Below, piece by piece: positions 17,267 to 26,206 of a stretch of DNA of 64,000 nt (positions are counted from its first letter, which is position 1; each line of letters starts with the position of its first letter). Made by a program: the position numbers and the translations under genes. The DNA comes from Candidatus Rifleibacteriota bacterium (lineage in GTDB: Bacteria > Muiribacteriota > Ozemobacteria > Ozemobacterales > Ozemobacteraceae), in contig JAAYVD010000123.1 of the NCBI GenBank assembly GCA_012517355.1, forward strand, positions 62,001 through 126,000, read 5' to 3'. Below the pieces are notes generated by a model, which did no database searches, was not told the origin of the DNA, and was given only the letters and a program-made list of their open reading frames with translations.

Positions 17267-17971
17267 ATGATCCAGGGAAAGACCGTCCTGGCCGTCATCC
17301 CCGCTCGCGGGGGCTCCAAGGGTGTGCCGCGCAAGAACATCCGGGTGCTGGCCGGGAAGACCCTGCTGGAATGGACCTGGCGGGCGGCGCAGGGGTCGCG
17401 GTTCCTCGACCGCACCATCCTGTCTTCGGAGGATGCCGAGATCATCGCCACGATGCGCTCCTTCGGCGGGGAGGTTCCTTTCGTCCGTCCCGCCGAGCTG
17501 GCCCAGGACACGACCCCCGGGATCGAACCCCTGTTGCACGCCCTGCGGGCCATCCCCGAGACCTATGACCTGGTGGTGCTCCTGCAACCAACCTGTCCCC
17601 TGCGGACGTCGGCCGACATCGACGGGGCCATCCAGGAATGCGTCGACCGCAACGCCCCGGCCTGCGTGTCGGTGGGTCCCGTCGAGAAGAGCCCCCACTG
17701 GATCTTCCAGCTGGACGCCGTGTCCCGCCTCGTTCCCCTCCTTCCCGACGCGGACCTCACCAGCCGTCGGCAGGACCTTCCCGACTACGTCTCCCTGAAC
17801 GGGGCGGTCTACGTGGCCCGCCCCGATTGGATCATCCGCACCCGCCGGTTCGAAACCCCGGAAACCGTGGCCTTCCGGATGTCCCGGGAAAACTCGGTGG
17901 ACATCGATGACGAGATCGACCTGCTGGTCTGTCAGGAACTGCTGCGCCGTCGCCTGGGAGTCGCCACGTAG
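17267..17971 (+). CDS. N-acylneuraminate/legionaminate cytidylyltransferase
   Basis: A 234-residue CMP-nonulosonate synthetase of the NeuA/LegF type. VIPARGGSKGVPRKNIRVLA is the CTP-binding signature, QPTCPLRTSADIDGA follows the catalytic metal site and SVDIDDEIDL ends the family core. It probably activates the product of the neuC branch. A short 19-base gap separates it from neuC and the next ATG follows 9 bases after its stop. Whether the substrate is sialic, legionaminic or pseudaminic acid cannot be settled from sequence. Confidence 0.85.
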   Translation: MIQGKTVLAVIPARGGSKGVPRKNIRVLAGKTLLEWTWRAAQGSRFLDRTILSSEDAEIIATMRSFGGEVPFVRPAELAQDTTPGIEPLLHALRAIPETYDLVVLLQPTCPLRTSADIDGAIQECVDRNAPACVSVGPVEKSPHWIFQLDAVSRLVPLLPDADLTSRRQDLPDYVSLNGAVYVARPDWIIRTRRFETPETVAFRMSRENSVDIDDEIDLLVCQELLRRRLGVAT

Positions 17972-17980
17972 AGGCCAGGA

Positions 17981-18862
17981 ATGACCATCCGCCTGATTCC
18001 CCGCTTGGATATCAAAGGTCCCAACCTGGTGAAGGGAATCCACCTCGAAGGGTTGCGGGTGCTCGGCCGTCCCGAGGAGTTCGCCCGCCACTACTACGAA
18101 TCCGGGGCGGACGAGCTCATCTACATGGACGTGGTCGCCAGCCTCTACGGCCGGAACAGCCTGCACGAGATCATCACCCGGACCGCCCGCGAGATTTTCA
18201 TCCCCCTCACCGTCGGCGGGGGACTGCGCACCATCGACGACATCACGCAGGTGCTGCGGGCCGGCGCGGACAAGGTGGCCCTGAACACGGCCGCCCTGCG
18301 GAACCCCGATATCATCCGGGAGGCTTCCCGGATCTTCGGGGCCTCGACCATCGTCGTGGCGATCGAGGCGATCAAGCAGCTGGACGGGAGATATCTGGCC
18401 TTCACCGACAACGGTCGCCAGGAAACCGGTGTGGAGGTGATCGGGTGGGCCCGGCAGGCCGAGGAGCTGGGGGCCGGGGAGATCCTGATCACCTCGGTGG
18501 ACCGTGAGGGAACCGGGCTCGGCTACGACCTCGAGTTGACCCGGGCCGTGACCGCGGCGGTATCGGTGCCGGTCATCGCCCATGGCGGTCCCGGGCGGAT
18601 GGAGCACCTGCGGCAGGCGGTCGCCGAGGCCCAGGTGGGCGGCCTCGCCGTTTCGAGCCTGCTGCACTACGATTTCCTGAAGAAGGGCCGGCCGGGCGCG
18701 TCAGGGGTCGGGCCCGAAGAGGGGAATGTCGATTTCCTGAAGAGCGGGCGCCTGGATTCCCGCATGGAACCTGCGGGCCTGCTGCAGATCAAACGGTTCC
18801 TGGGTTCCCGGGGGGTTCCCTGCCGGTTGCCCAACGAGGGAGAGGTGCCGGGCCGTGGCTGA
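17981..18862 (+). CDS. HisF-like cyclase subunit for acetamidino-sugar synthesis (WbuZ type)
   Basis: A 293-residue TIM-barrel paralogue of imidazole glycerol phosphate synthase cyclase HisF (IPRLDIKGPNLVKGIHLEGL, TVGGGLRTIDDI, GADKVALNTAALRNP, VPVIAHGGPGRMEH). In O-antigen and flagellar glycan loci this form works with a HisH-like glutaminase and the WbuX amidotransferase. It is longer than usual because of a local duplication near residues 230-255: DFLKKGR and DFLKSGR recur about 20 residues apart. The stop overlaps the hisH start by eight bases. Confidence 0.85.
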   Translation: MTIRLIPRLDIKGPNLVKGIHLEGLRVLGRPEEFARHYYESGADELIYMDVVASLYGRNSLHEIITRTAREIFIPLTVGGGLRTIDDITQVLRAGADKVALNTAALRNPDIIREASRIFGASTIVVAIEAIKQLDGRYLAFTDNGRQETGVEVIGWARQAEELGAGEILITSVDREGTGLGYDLELTRAVTAAVSVPVIAHGGPGRMEHLRQAVAEAQVGGLAVSSLLHYDFLKKGRPGASGVGPEEGNVDFLKSGRLDSRMEPAGLLQIKRFLGSRGVPCRLPNEGEVPGRG

Positions 18863-19520
18863 GACGAAGCGTCGGGTGGCGGTCGTGGACTACGGCATGT
18901 GCAACCTGTTCAGCGTGCAGCGGGCCTGCGAGCACGTCGGCCTGGCCTCGTTCGTCACCTCCGATCCGGCGGCCGTCCGGACGGCGGATGCCGCCATCCT
19001 GCCCGGGGTCGGTGCGTTCGGAGAGGGCATGCGGAACATGGTGCAAAGGGGCCTGGATGACGCCCTCCGGGACCTGGTGGCACGGGGCCGCCCGTTGCTG
19101 GGCATCTGCCTCGGAATGCAGATGATCCTGTCGCAGAGTGAGGAATTTGGCGACCATCGCGGTCTCGACCTGGTGCCTGGCCGGGTGGTGAAGTTCGCCC
19201 TTTCCCCCGGGGATCCCGGCCGGATCCGGGTCCCCCAGATCGGCTGGAACCGCCTGGTCGCCCCCGCCGGTTATCCCGGCTGCTGGGCCGACACGCCCTT
19301 GCAGGGGGTCGCCGATGGAGAGTATATGTATTTCGTCCACTCCTTCTACGCGGTTCCCCGCGACCCTGGCGTGGTCCTCAGCCGGACCACCTACAGCGGG
19401 ATCGAGTATTGTTCGAGTTTCCGGAAGGACCGGATCTACGCCACCCAGTTCCATCCCGAGAAAAGCGGCCCGGCAGGGATCATGATCTACCGGAACTTCA
19501 AGTCTTTCTGCGACGAGTGA
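18855..19520 (+). CDS. HisH-like glutamine amidotransferase for acetamidino-sugar synthesis (WbuY type)
   Basis: A 221-residue class I glutaminase that releases ammonia from glutamine and delivers it through the HisF-like barrel. The nucleophile is in LLGICLGMQMILS and the His-Glu pair in TQFHPEKSGP; LPGVGAFGEGM is the oxyanion strand motif. The GTG start overlaps the hisF stop, and wbuX follows at once. No other histidine genes are near, which supports a sugar role rather than histidine synthesis. Confidence 0.87.
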   Translation: MAETKRRVAVVDYGMCNLFSVQRACEHVGLASFVTSDPAAVRTADAAILPGVGAFGEGMRNMVQRGLDDALRDLVARGRPLLGICLGMQMILSQSEEFGDHRGLDLVPGRVVKFALSPGDPGRIRVPQIGWNRLVAPAGYPGCWADTPLQGVADGEYMYFVHSFYAVPRDPGVVLSRTTYSGIEYCSSFRKDRIYATQFHPEKSGPAGIMIYRNFKSFCDE

Positions 19521-19530
19521 GGTGAACACG

Positions 19531-20706
19531 ATGGATCCCAAGAACGTCCGCGAGCGCTACAACCTGCCCGAGAAGGTCGTCTTCTGCAAGAAGTGCACGA
19601 TCTCCAACCAGCGGCCCCGGATCACCTTCGACGAGAACGGAGTCTGTTCGGCCTGCAATTTCGCTGAGTTCAAGCAATCCAAGATCGACTGGCAGGCCCG
19701 GGAGAACGAGCTGGTGGCCATGCTCGACCGTTTCCGCCGGAAGGACGGTGGTTACGAGGTCATCGTCCCGACCAGCGGCGGGAAGGACAGTTCCTACGTC
19801 GCCCACCAGTTGAAATACCGGTATGGCATGAACGTGCTGACGGTGACCTGGGCACCCCATCTGTACACGGACATCGGCTTCCGGAATTTCCAGGCGATGA
19901 TCCACAAGGGCGGATTGGACAACATCCTGGGAACCCCCAACGGCATCATCCATCGTCGCATGACCAAGATCGCCTTCGATATCCTGGGAGACCCCTTCCA
20001 GCCGTTCATCTACGGGCAGACCAACTTCCCCCTTCGTATCGCCGCCAGGTTCGGCATCCCTCTCATCATGTACGGGGAAAATGGGGAGGTCGAGTATGGC
20101 GGGGACATGAAGAATGCCTTCCGACCGACCCGGGATTACAAGACAGATCACGTCAAGCATTACTTCTCGGGCCTGGCTCCCCAGGACCTGTCGAAATACG
20201 GCATCTCGGAAAAGGATCTCCTGCCGTACTTCGCTCCTCCGAATGAAGAACTGGACAAGCTCAAGCTGGAAATCCACTTTTACGGCTACTATCACAAGTG
20301 GGTCCCCCAGGAGAATTTCTATTACAGTTCCGAGCACACAGGATTCCAGCCGAACCCCGTCCGGAACGAGGGAACCTATTCGAAATACGCGTCGCTCGAT
20401 GACCGGATCGACGGGTATCACTACTACATGGCCTTCATCAAGTTCGGGCTCGGTCGTGCCACTTCCGACACCGCCCACGAGATCCGCGATCGGCACATCA
20501 CCCGCGAAGAGGGTGTCGAACTGGTCCGCAAGTTCGACGGGGAGTTCCCGACGAAATACTTCCAGGAGTTCCTGGACTACTGCGACATCACCGAGGCCCA
20601 CTTCCACGAGATCGTCGACAGCTGGCGCTCGCCCCATCTCTGGACCAAGGTCAACGGCGAATGGAAGCTCCGCCACCGGGTCTGCGGCGACGGAGTCGAC
20701 GACTGA
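19531..20706 (+). CDS. N-acetyl sugar amidotransferase (WbuX type)
   Basis: A 391-residue PP-loop ATPase that, with HisH and HisF partners, installs an acetamidino group on a nonulosonic acid. Cysteine pairs CKKCTIS and CSACNF at the N-terminus, the PP-loop PTSGGKDSSYVAH and MYGENGEVEYGG match the family. ATG 19531 has GAGG eight bases upstream; a GTG at 19522 is an alternative. It is a paralogue of the gene at 9079-10356. Its codon choice looks somewhat less G+C-rich than its neighbours, a weak hint of separate acquisition. Confidence 0.86.
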   Translation: MDPKNVRERYNLPEKVVFCKKCTISNQRPRITFDENGVCSACNFAEFKQSKIDWQARENELVAMLDRFRRKDGGYEVIVPTSGGKDSSYVAHQLKYRYGMNVLTVTWAPHLYTDIGFRNFQAMIHKGGLDNILGTPNGIIHRRMTKIAFDILGDPFQPFIYGQTNFPLRIAARFGIPLIMYGENGEVEYGGDMKNAFRPTRDYKTDHVKHYFSGLAPQDLSKYGISEKDLLPYFAPPNEELDKLKLEIHFYGYYHKWVPQENFYYSSEHTGFQPNPVRNEGTYSKYASLDDRIDGYHYYMAFIKFGLGRATSDTAHEIRDRHITREEGVELVRKFDGEFPTKYFQEFLDYCDITEAHFHEIVDSWRSPHLWTKVNGEWKLRHRVCGDGVDD

Positions 20707-20718
20707 GCCGAAAGAAGG

Positions 20719-20898
20719 GTGCCACCATACCATTTTTCAGACCCGCTCTGGGAGAGAATCCGCGTGGGGCAAGGGGTCCCCTTCCGCGGAGGGCGGTCGG
20801 GTTGTCCATACCGGATCGGTCGGCTGGGAAAAGACTGGGACCCCTTGGCCCGATAGAACCTGCATCCAGAGCGGGTCTAGGAAATAGCCTGGTGGCAC
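20719..20898. mobile_element. MITE-like element with 33-bp terminal inverted repeats
   Basis: The left end 20719-20751 (GTGCCACCA, 11 variable bases, AGACCCGCTCTGG) and the right end 20866-20898 are inverted copies: 9 and 13 outer and inner bases are identical, about 27 of 33 overall. A nested pair (AAGGGGTCCC 20771-20780 and GGGACCCCTT 20837-20846) lets most of the 180 bases fold into one long hairpin. There is no coding capacity and no clear target duplication. It lies between wbuX and trmN6, and the trmN6 start is only 10 bases from its right end. Confidence 0.65.
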
Positions 20899-20907
20899 TC
20901 TTTTCTT

Positions 20908-21669
20908 GTGGATGAGGTTTTCGTCGATACCGACGAGCGGCTGGACGTGGTCGTGGGGACCGACCTGCGGCTGATCCAGAAGATCGACGGCACCGCATTC
21001 GCCATCGACACCCTGCTGCTCGCCCAGTTCGTGCGCCCCGGCGGGCAGGTCGGCCGGGTCGCCGACCTCGGCTCGGGCAGCGGGATCCTGGCCTTCCTCC
21101 TGAAATACCGGCAGCCCGCTCTGGAGATCGTCGGCTTCGAGGTGCAGGAGGAGTTCCACCAGCTGGCGCTGCGGAACCTGCAGCTCAACCGGCAGATGGC
21201 CGGGCTGTCCTTCGAGCTGCTCGATGTGCGTGAGATCCCGGCCCGCATCCTGCCCGAGTCGTTCGACCTGGTGGTGGCCAACCCCCCCTACTATCCGCTC
21301 GGCACCGGCCGGCTGCCGGAGCGGCCGGGCCGGGCCCAGGCGCGCCACGAGCTGACCGGCACCCTCCGGGACTTCGTCGAGGCGGCGGCGTGGCTGCTGC
21401 CCTACGGGTCACGGCTGGCGATGGTCGTTCCCTCGAACCGGTTCTACGAGCTCGCCGACCTGCTCAAGCCCGCGCCGTTCGGCGTGAAGCGCCTGCAGTT
21501 CGTGCACCCCAAGGAGGGCCAACCCTCCCACCTCGCCCTGGTCGAGGCCGAGCGTTTCTACAACGGCCCCCACCAGGCCCTGCCGGCCCTGACGATCCAC
21601 CGCGCCGACGGGGGGTTCACCCCCGAACTGGAGCACCTGTTCCAGGTGGGGCTGCGACCGAAGCCCTGA
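20908..21669 (+). CDS. tRNA1(Val) (adenine(37)-N6)-methyltransferase family protein
   Basis: A 253-residue SAM-dependent methyltransferase of the TrmN6/YfiC type, which methylates N6 of adenosines in RNA. RVADLGSGSGILAFLL is the SAM motif and VVANPPYYPLG the N6-adenine catalytic motif. Other NPPY enzymes are possible, but the N-terminus (DLRLIQKIDGTAFAIDTLLL) fits this group. The GTG start has no visible Shine-Dalgarno sequence, because the ten bases before it are a CT-rich tract adjoining the MITE-like element. This suggests the element replaced the native leader. Confidence 0.8.
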   Translation: MDEVFVDTDERLDVVVGTDLRLIQKIDGTAFAIDTLLLAQFVRPGGQVGRVADLGSGSGILAFLLKYRQPALEIVGFEVQEEFHQLALRNLQLNRQMAGLSFELLDVREIPARILPESFDLVVANPPYYPLGTGRLPERPGRAQARHELTGTLRDFVEAAAWLLPYGSRLAMVVPSNRFYELADLLKPAPFGVKRLQFVHPKEGQPSHLALVEAERFYNGPHQALPALTIHRADGGFTPELEHLFQVGLRPKP

Positions 21670-21680
21670 CCTCTCGGCGG

Positions 21681-23795
21681 TCAGGGGCAGGCGGGCGGGG
21701 TGGCGGCCCGCAGGCGGGGGAAGGGGCCGGGCTCGCCCCGGATGATCCGCCGCAGCAGCCGGAAGAAGAACGCCCGCTTGGCGGCCAGGAACTCTTCGGA
21801 ATCCTCCGAGCGCCGGGTGATGTCCACCCCGCCCGGCCGGTCGGAAACCAGGACCCCCGAGTAGAAGACCACGCCCGGGTTCTCGCGCAGGACGCCGGCG
21901 GCCTGGGCGTTTTCCACCTCGACCACCGTGGCCCCGATCTGTCGCGCCAGCCAGTCTTGGGTCTCCACCAGCACTGACGGCACCGCCACACTGGTGGCGC
22001 CACGGTAGTCGGCGGCGGCGGCGTTGCGCAGGGGGCGGGCCTGGCCTTCCCCCATCACCACCACGGGGGCGAGCACCTCGCCGATGTCGGCCCGGCCGAG
22101 CCCGCCGGCATTGCCGAACATCACGAACTGCCGGAACCCCTTGCCGATCAGTTCCCGCAGCACCGTGGCGGTCTGGTCGCCGTACAGGTTGCGGAACGCG
22201 ACCAGCCGGAACAGGCGGCCCTCGGAGTCGGGAATGGCATACTCCCAGTAGGGGAAGTTGGCCGACCCGGCGGGGGAGCCCTGCAGCAGGTGGCTGTCGC
22301 CGATGTCGCGGCGGAACGCGTCGAGTTGGGCCTGGGTCACCCCGGCGTAGGCGGCGAACCCCTTGGCCTCGAGGAACTTCAGAAGGTCGGAAACGACGTT
22401 GTTGAGCGCCCCCCGGTAGCCGAACATCACGAGGGTGCGGGCATCGGCCCGGAGCCGGCGCAGGGCGTCGGTGCAGAGCCGGTCGTCCAGCCGGTCGTAC
22501 CCGGCCACCGCCAGCACCTGCAGGTGCGAGGCTGGCAGCAGGTTCCGGGCCAGGAGCTGGGCATACTGGAGGGCGGTGTGGGTGAGACGGTCCTCGCCGA
22601 ACACGTTGGTGACCACGAGGTGGGGGATGCGGTCGCGCGTGGCGAGGGCGTAGCACAGGTCGATGCGTTCCGGGGCGGCGGGGACGAAGACCGTCCCGTT
22701 GGTGAAACCGTGCCGGCCGAGGTATCCAAGGGCATCGTCGAGGAGCCCGCCGAGGACGATGACCCGCAGCCCGCGGGTCAGGATCAGATCCTGGATCTCT
22801 TCGGGGATCTTGTCGGCCAGGTAGGCGTCGATGTCGAGGGTCAGGGGGTCGGTCAGGACCCGGGGCGGGAACCGCTCGTCCAGGCTCACCGGCAGGAAGG
22901 GGTCGCGGTCGGGCAGGGGAAACCTTCCCCGGACGGCCCGGTACCCCGCGGGCGGGCGGACCGCCGGCCGGGCGGCGCCGTACAGCAGGTGGCGCTGGAT
23001 GTAGCGGAGGAGGAACGAAGGAAGTTCGCTGCGGGAGGGCGTCTCGCCGGCCTGGAAGATCGCCCGCAACCGCGTGGAGCTGAGTTCCGGGACGTCGGGG
23101 TCGAAGAACCGGATGCAACCCCGTTCCACCAGGGGCCGGGCGGCGGCCGGGATGGTCGTTTCATACCCCTTGCGGGCCATGACCGCCACGATGCGGCGTT
23201 CCCCGGGCCTGGGCAGGAAGCCCTTTTCCACCATCTTGAGGAAGGAATCGGTGCCGCAGATCTGGAAGAAGGTGTGCTGAAGGCCTTCCCGGCGCATGAT
23301 TTCCCGCATCAGGTCGGCCACGTAGGTGGTCGGGGCCTTGGCATGGAAGCTGGCGATCAGCTCGGGCTCGGGCAGCCGGAGGGCCGGGTGGCGCAGGGCG
23401 GCCAGGCGGGCCATGGCATACCGGTGGTCGAACGCGGAGGCATCGGGCTTGTCGGCGGGGGCGGCGTTGGGCAGGAGCCAGACGGTGTCGAGGTCGAGCA
23501 GGGCGATGGCCTTGTCGACCACCTGGAGGTGTCCGCCGTGCAGGGGGTCGAAGGTGCCCGAATACAGGCCGATCCGACGGACCGTCCTGTCGTGGCCTGC
23601 CCTGGTGCGGCCCGCCCCGGACGGCGACGTGTCAGGATGGGCCGCGTCAGGAGCGGAAGGGTCGGGCTGGGCGGTACCCAGGAGAGCCACCCCTGGCATC
23701 GCCCCTTCCGGGCCGGCCAGGGCCGGCAGGGCGGCCAGCCATCCGCAGAACAGGACCGCCGCCAGGCAGGAGAACCGGAACCGATACTGGATCAT
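21681..23795 (-). CDS. exported NadD-like adenylyltransferase fused to a nucleoside-phosphorylase-like domain
   Basis: A 704-residue protein with an unusual arrangement. Residues 1-27 form a Sec signal peptide (SCLAAVLFCGWLAALPALA). Residues 75-265 are a nicotinate/nicotinamide-nucleotide adenylyltransferase domain: GLYSGTFDPLHGGHL with the HxGH motif, HRYAMARLAAL and a late SSTRLR motif. Residues 290-500 are unassigned. Residues 510-690 resemble the nucleoside phosphorylase superfamily (ELIGKGFRQFVMFGNAGGLG and VEVENAQAAGVLRENPGVVF). ATG 23795 is preceded by GGAGG at six bases. NadD normally works in the cytosol, so export would imply a periplasmic nucleotide role or a lost activity. The C-terminal assignment is moderate. 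Confidence 0.72.
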   Translation of the reverse strand: MIQYRFRFSCLAAVLFCGWLAALPALAGPEGAMPGVALLGTAQPDPSAPDAAHPDTSPSGAGRTRAGHDRTVRRIGLYSGTFDPLHGGHLQVVDKAIALLDLDTVWLLPNAAPADKPDASAFDHRYAMARLAALRHPALRLPEPELIASFHAKAPTTYVADLMREIMRREGLQHTFFQICGTDSFLKMVEKGFLPRPGERRIVAVMARKGYETTIPAAARPLVERGCIRFFDPDVPELSSTRLRAIFQAGETPSRSELPSFLLRYIQRHLLYGAARPAVRPPAGYRAVRGRFPLPDRDPFLPVSLDERFPPRVLTDPLTLDIDAYLADKIPEEIQDLILTRGLRVIVLGGLLDDALGYLGRHGFTNGTVFVPAAPERIDLCYALATRDRIPHLVVTNVFGEDRLTHTALQYAQLLARNLLPASHLQVLAVAGYDRLDDRLCTDALRRLRADARTLVMFGYRGALNNVVSDLLKFLEAKGFAAYAGVTQAQLDAFRRDIGDSHLLQGSPAGSANFPYWEYAIPDSEGRLFRLVAFRNLYGDQTATVLRELIGKGFRQFVMFGNAGGLGRADIGEVLAPVVVMGEGQARPLRNAAAADYRGATSVAVPSVLVETQDWLARQIGATVVEVENAQAAGVLRENPGVVFYSGVLVSDRPGGVDITRRSEDSEEFLAAKRAFFFRLLRRIIRGEPGPFPRLRAATPPACP

Positions 23796-24165
23796 GGCAA
23801 CCTCCGACAGAAGGGGATGACGCCGCCAGTGTAGCACATCGGGCGAAGGCATCCGGGGGGGCTCCTGCTGACCCGGGCTCGCGGAAGATGCGAGGAACGG
23901 GAACAGCGTCTGTCTTCCATGGCGGGAAGGAGAGCCCTTCCGACCTCGTGCCGGTCGGTTCCCTGGGCAGGCGGGAAACGGGCATGCCGCGCGCCATCGG
24001 TGATGGCACGGGCGCGTGGCCACCTCGGGCCAGCCGTTTCCACTGGGCTTCTCCGGCCGCCGAGGGGGCCTATTCCTTCCGCGGCCCGGTGGCGAATGGA
24101 AGAGTCCAGATGGCAACGCCACCCCAGAAGGGGGGTGGCGTGCGACCGGAGGGGAGGGGAAAGGG
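23796..24165. other. intergenic region holding degenerate R2 repeats
   Basis: There is no gene between the two minus-strand genes. The left half carries R2 copies at 23888-24020. The remainder (CACCCCAGAAGGGGGGTGG near 24118) is a G+C-rich hairpin of unclear role. Confidence 0.7.
23888..24020 (+). repeat. R2 palindromic repeat, one clear and one degenerate copy
   Basis: CCATGGCGGGAAGGAGAGCC followed by CTTCCGACCTCGTGCCGGTC matches the R2 core; a second, weaker copy starts at GGGAAACGGGCATGCCGCGC (23970). Confidence 0.65.
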
Positions 24166-25587
24166 TCAGCTGGCAGCCGTTCCGGAATCGGCGGAGGAGG
24201 CTTCCGCGGCGGCCAGGTCGGGCCGGCCGCGGCCGCTCCTGAGGCTGAGCAGGAAGCCCAGGCCGAGGGTGACGAACGAGCCGGTCATCAGGATTCCCGC
24301 CCAGGCGAGGCCCGACAGGTCGAGCAGATACTTGGCGGCCTTCGCGCAGCCGAGCTTGATCACGGCGAGGAACTGCCAGGCCACCACCAGGGTCAGAAAG
24401 CCCGCGCTGTAGAGATTCTGGCGGCTGACCACCACCGCGATGTGGCCGGCCAGGGTGAGCAGGACGTTGGCCTGGCCGAGGGGGGCGAGCACTTCGCCGG
24501 GCTGCTGGGTGGCGAAGGCGACCACGAAGGCGGCCATCAGCATGCCGAAGTCGAAGGTGTTCTGGCCGAACTCCTGGCGGATGAAGCCGCGGGCGAAGGC
24601 CTGCAGGAAGAAGCCGGCGGCCAGCAGGAACGGCACGTAGACGAAGGCCATGTCGGCGATGGCGCCGTTGGCGGCGCGGGCGTCGGCCATGACGTTTTGC
24701 AGGAGCTGGAAGGGCAGCACGGCGAGGGGGAACAGCAGGAGGGTCCAGTAGAAGGGCCGTTCGGTGCCCAGGTACTTGTTGGACACGGATTCGCCCAGGT
24801 CGCTCTCGCGCCAGGTGCTGACGATCAGGGGCAGCTGGATGAGGGCCGCCAGCAGCCAGATGAAATAGATCTCGGTGACCCCCGAGAACGGGGTGGTGGC
24901 GCCCGCGGCGCCGCTGCGGCCGACGGCATCGACGGAGTGGTAGACATACTGGGGGGCGAAGTAGATGATCGCGAACGCAGAGATGGGGAAGAACAGCCGT
25001 TCCCAGCGGGGGGTGATCTCGAGAAGATGGACCACCGCGCCCAGCTTGACCGCGCCGGCGAGCAGGTAGACGGCCGAGACCAGCATGCCCCAGCTGGCGT
25101 TCAAGGAGGAGATGTGCACCTGGTAGAAGGTCAGGTCGGCCATGAAGACCAGCACGAACAACAGCAGGATTTTGCCGTGCCGGGCGTTGGTGCTGGTGCG
25201 CAACAGGTAGATGCCCATGCCCACCATGGCGATCTCGTAGAGGTTCTGGATGCCGTAGAACAGCATGACGGTCTCGACCGACGAGCCCGGGGCGGCCGTT
25301 TCCCGACTGACGACCAGCAGGCCCAGGAACATGAACATCACGCTGACGAGATACAGCGGGTTGGCGTCGATGAGCCACTGGGTCCAGCCCGGACCCTCCG
25401 GGGCGGGATCGTTCTCGGTGGTTTTCCGGCGCCGCGCGGGCGGCGGAGGGGGGTGGCGGCCATTGCCGGACCCCGTCTGGGTGGCGGGAACCTGGCTGTC
25501 CGGACCGGCGGCGCCGGTCGCGGGGAGCGGCTGGAAGGTGGCGATCGGTCCCTGGGCGTCTTCGGTGCGATGCTCTTTGGCGTTCAT
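24166..25587 (-). CDS. polytopic membrane protein, function unknown
   Basis: A 473-residue integral membrane protein. The first 80 residues are Pro/Gly-rich and probably cytosolic. About eleven hydrophobic segments then fill the rest (for example LYLVSVMFMFLGLLVV, ILLLFVLVFMADLTF, AGILMTGSFVTLGLGFLLSL). A charged Arg-rich tail ends the protein. ATG 25587 has GGAGGGGG about eight bases upstream. I do not recognise a family, and no transporter motif stands out. It is co-oriented with the NadD-like gene but separated by 370 bases. Confidence 0.7.
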   Translation of the reverse strand: MNAKEHRTEDAQGPIATFQPLPATGAAGPDSQVPATQTGSGNGRHPPPPPARRRKTTENDPAPEGPGWTQWLIDANPLYLVSVMFMFLGLLVVSRETAAPGSSVETVMLFYGIQNLYEIAMVGMGIYLLRTSTNARHGKILLLFVLVFMADLTFYQVHISSLNASWGMLVSAVYLLAGAVKLGAVVHLLEITPRWERLFFPISAFAIIYFAPQYVYHSVDAVGRSGAAGATTPFSGVTEIYFIWLLAALIQLPLIVSTWRESDLGESVSNKYLGTERPFYWTLLLFPLAVLPFQLLQNVMADARAANGAIADMAFVYVPFLLAAGFFLQAFARGFIRQEFGQNTFDFGMLMAAFVVAFATQQPGEVLAPLGQANVLLTLAGHIAVVVSRQNLYSAGFLTLVVAWQFLAVIKLGCAKAAKYLLDLSGLAWAGILMTGSFVTLGLGFLLSLRSGRGRPDLAAAEASSADSGTAAS

Positions 25588-25826
25588 GGTCTTCCCCCTC
25601 CGTTTTTTGCGGTCAGCACGGTTGACCCTACCCAAGATCCGTACCACCCTGGAAAACCCTCATCAGGACGGAGTTCGCAATCCTCTCCTGGCGGCCCGCG
25701 CCACCCTTGGCCCGCGCTCTGCGCCAAACCTGTCACCTCGCCGGAGTGGCTCATGAATGGCGCATTCCCGGGGAAGCCGCCCTTTCCTGAAAGGAAGCCT
25801 GGCGCGAAAGTGTCGCACCCATTCCG

Positions 25827-25850
25827 CATTCCGGGGACACATGACTTTTC
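25827..25850 (+). repeat. R1 dispersed repeat
   Basis: CATTCCGGGGACACATGACT; plus-strand orientation, facing the copy at 26207. Confidence 0.75.
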
Positions 25851-26206
25851 TCAAGCTGAGGGGTCCTGACACCCAGGCATTCTGACCGTTGGGCACCCAT
25901 TTCGGGTACCCATGTCAGGGACACAGGAGTTTTCTCTCTCTGAGCGTTACTGTTACTCAGGGATGTTGGCTGGTGGAATTCCCGAAACACTGGTCCGATG
26001 GCCTCCAGTCCATCCGTGTGGGAGGGTGATCTTCTGTTGTTCGCCCTGTATCCTGCCAGGCAGCCTTCGTTGGCTCCAGTTTCCTCATGGGTCCCCGAAG
26101 TGGCCTGACCAACGGCCTGGGGGAGGGTACCCATCCATCCGTGCTGAAACATGGTCCTCCGTGGCTCGACCTGCCCCTCATCAATCACCCTCTGGAATCT
26201 GCAATT

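Noticed and set aside
17981-19520. hisF and hisH as part of histidine biosynthesis
   Set aside because: No other his genes adjoin; wbuX follows immediately and the neuC-neuA context fits acetamidino-sugar synthesis.
20890-20910. Sigma-54 promoter before trmN6 (TGGCAC...TTGT)
   Set aside because: The spacing between the boxes is seven bases instead of five, and the TGGCAC is part of the terminal inverted repeat.
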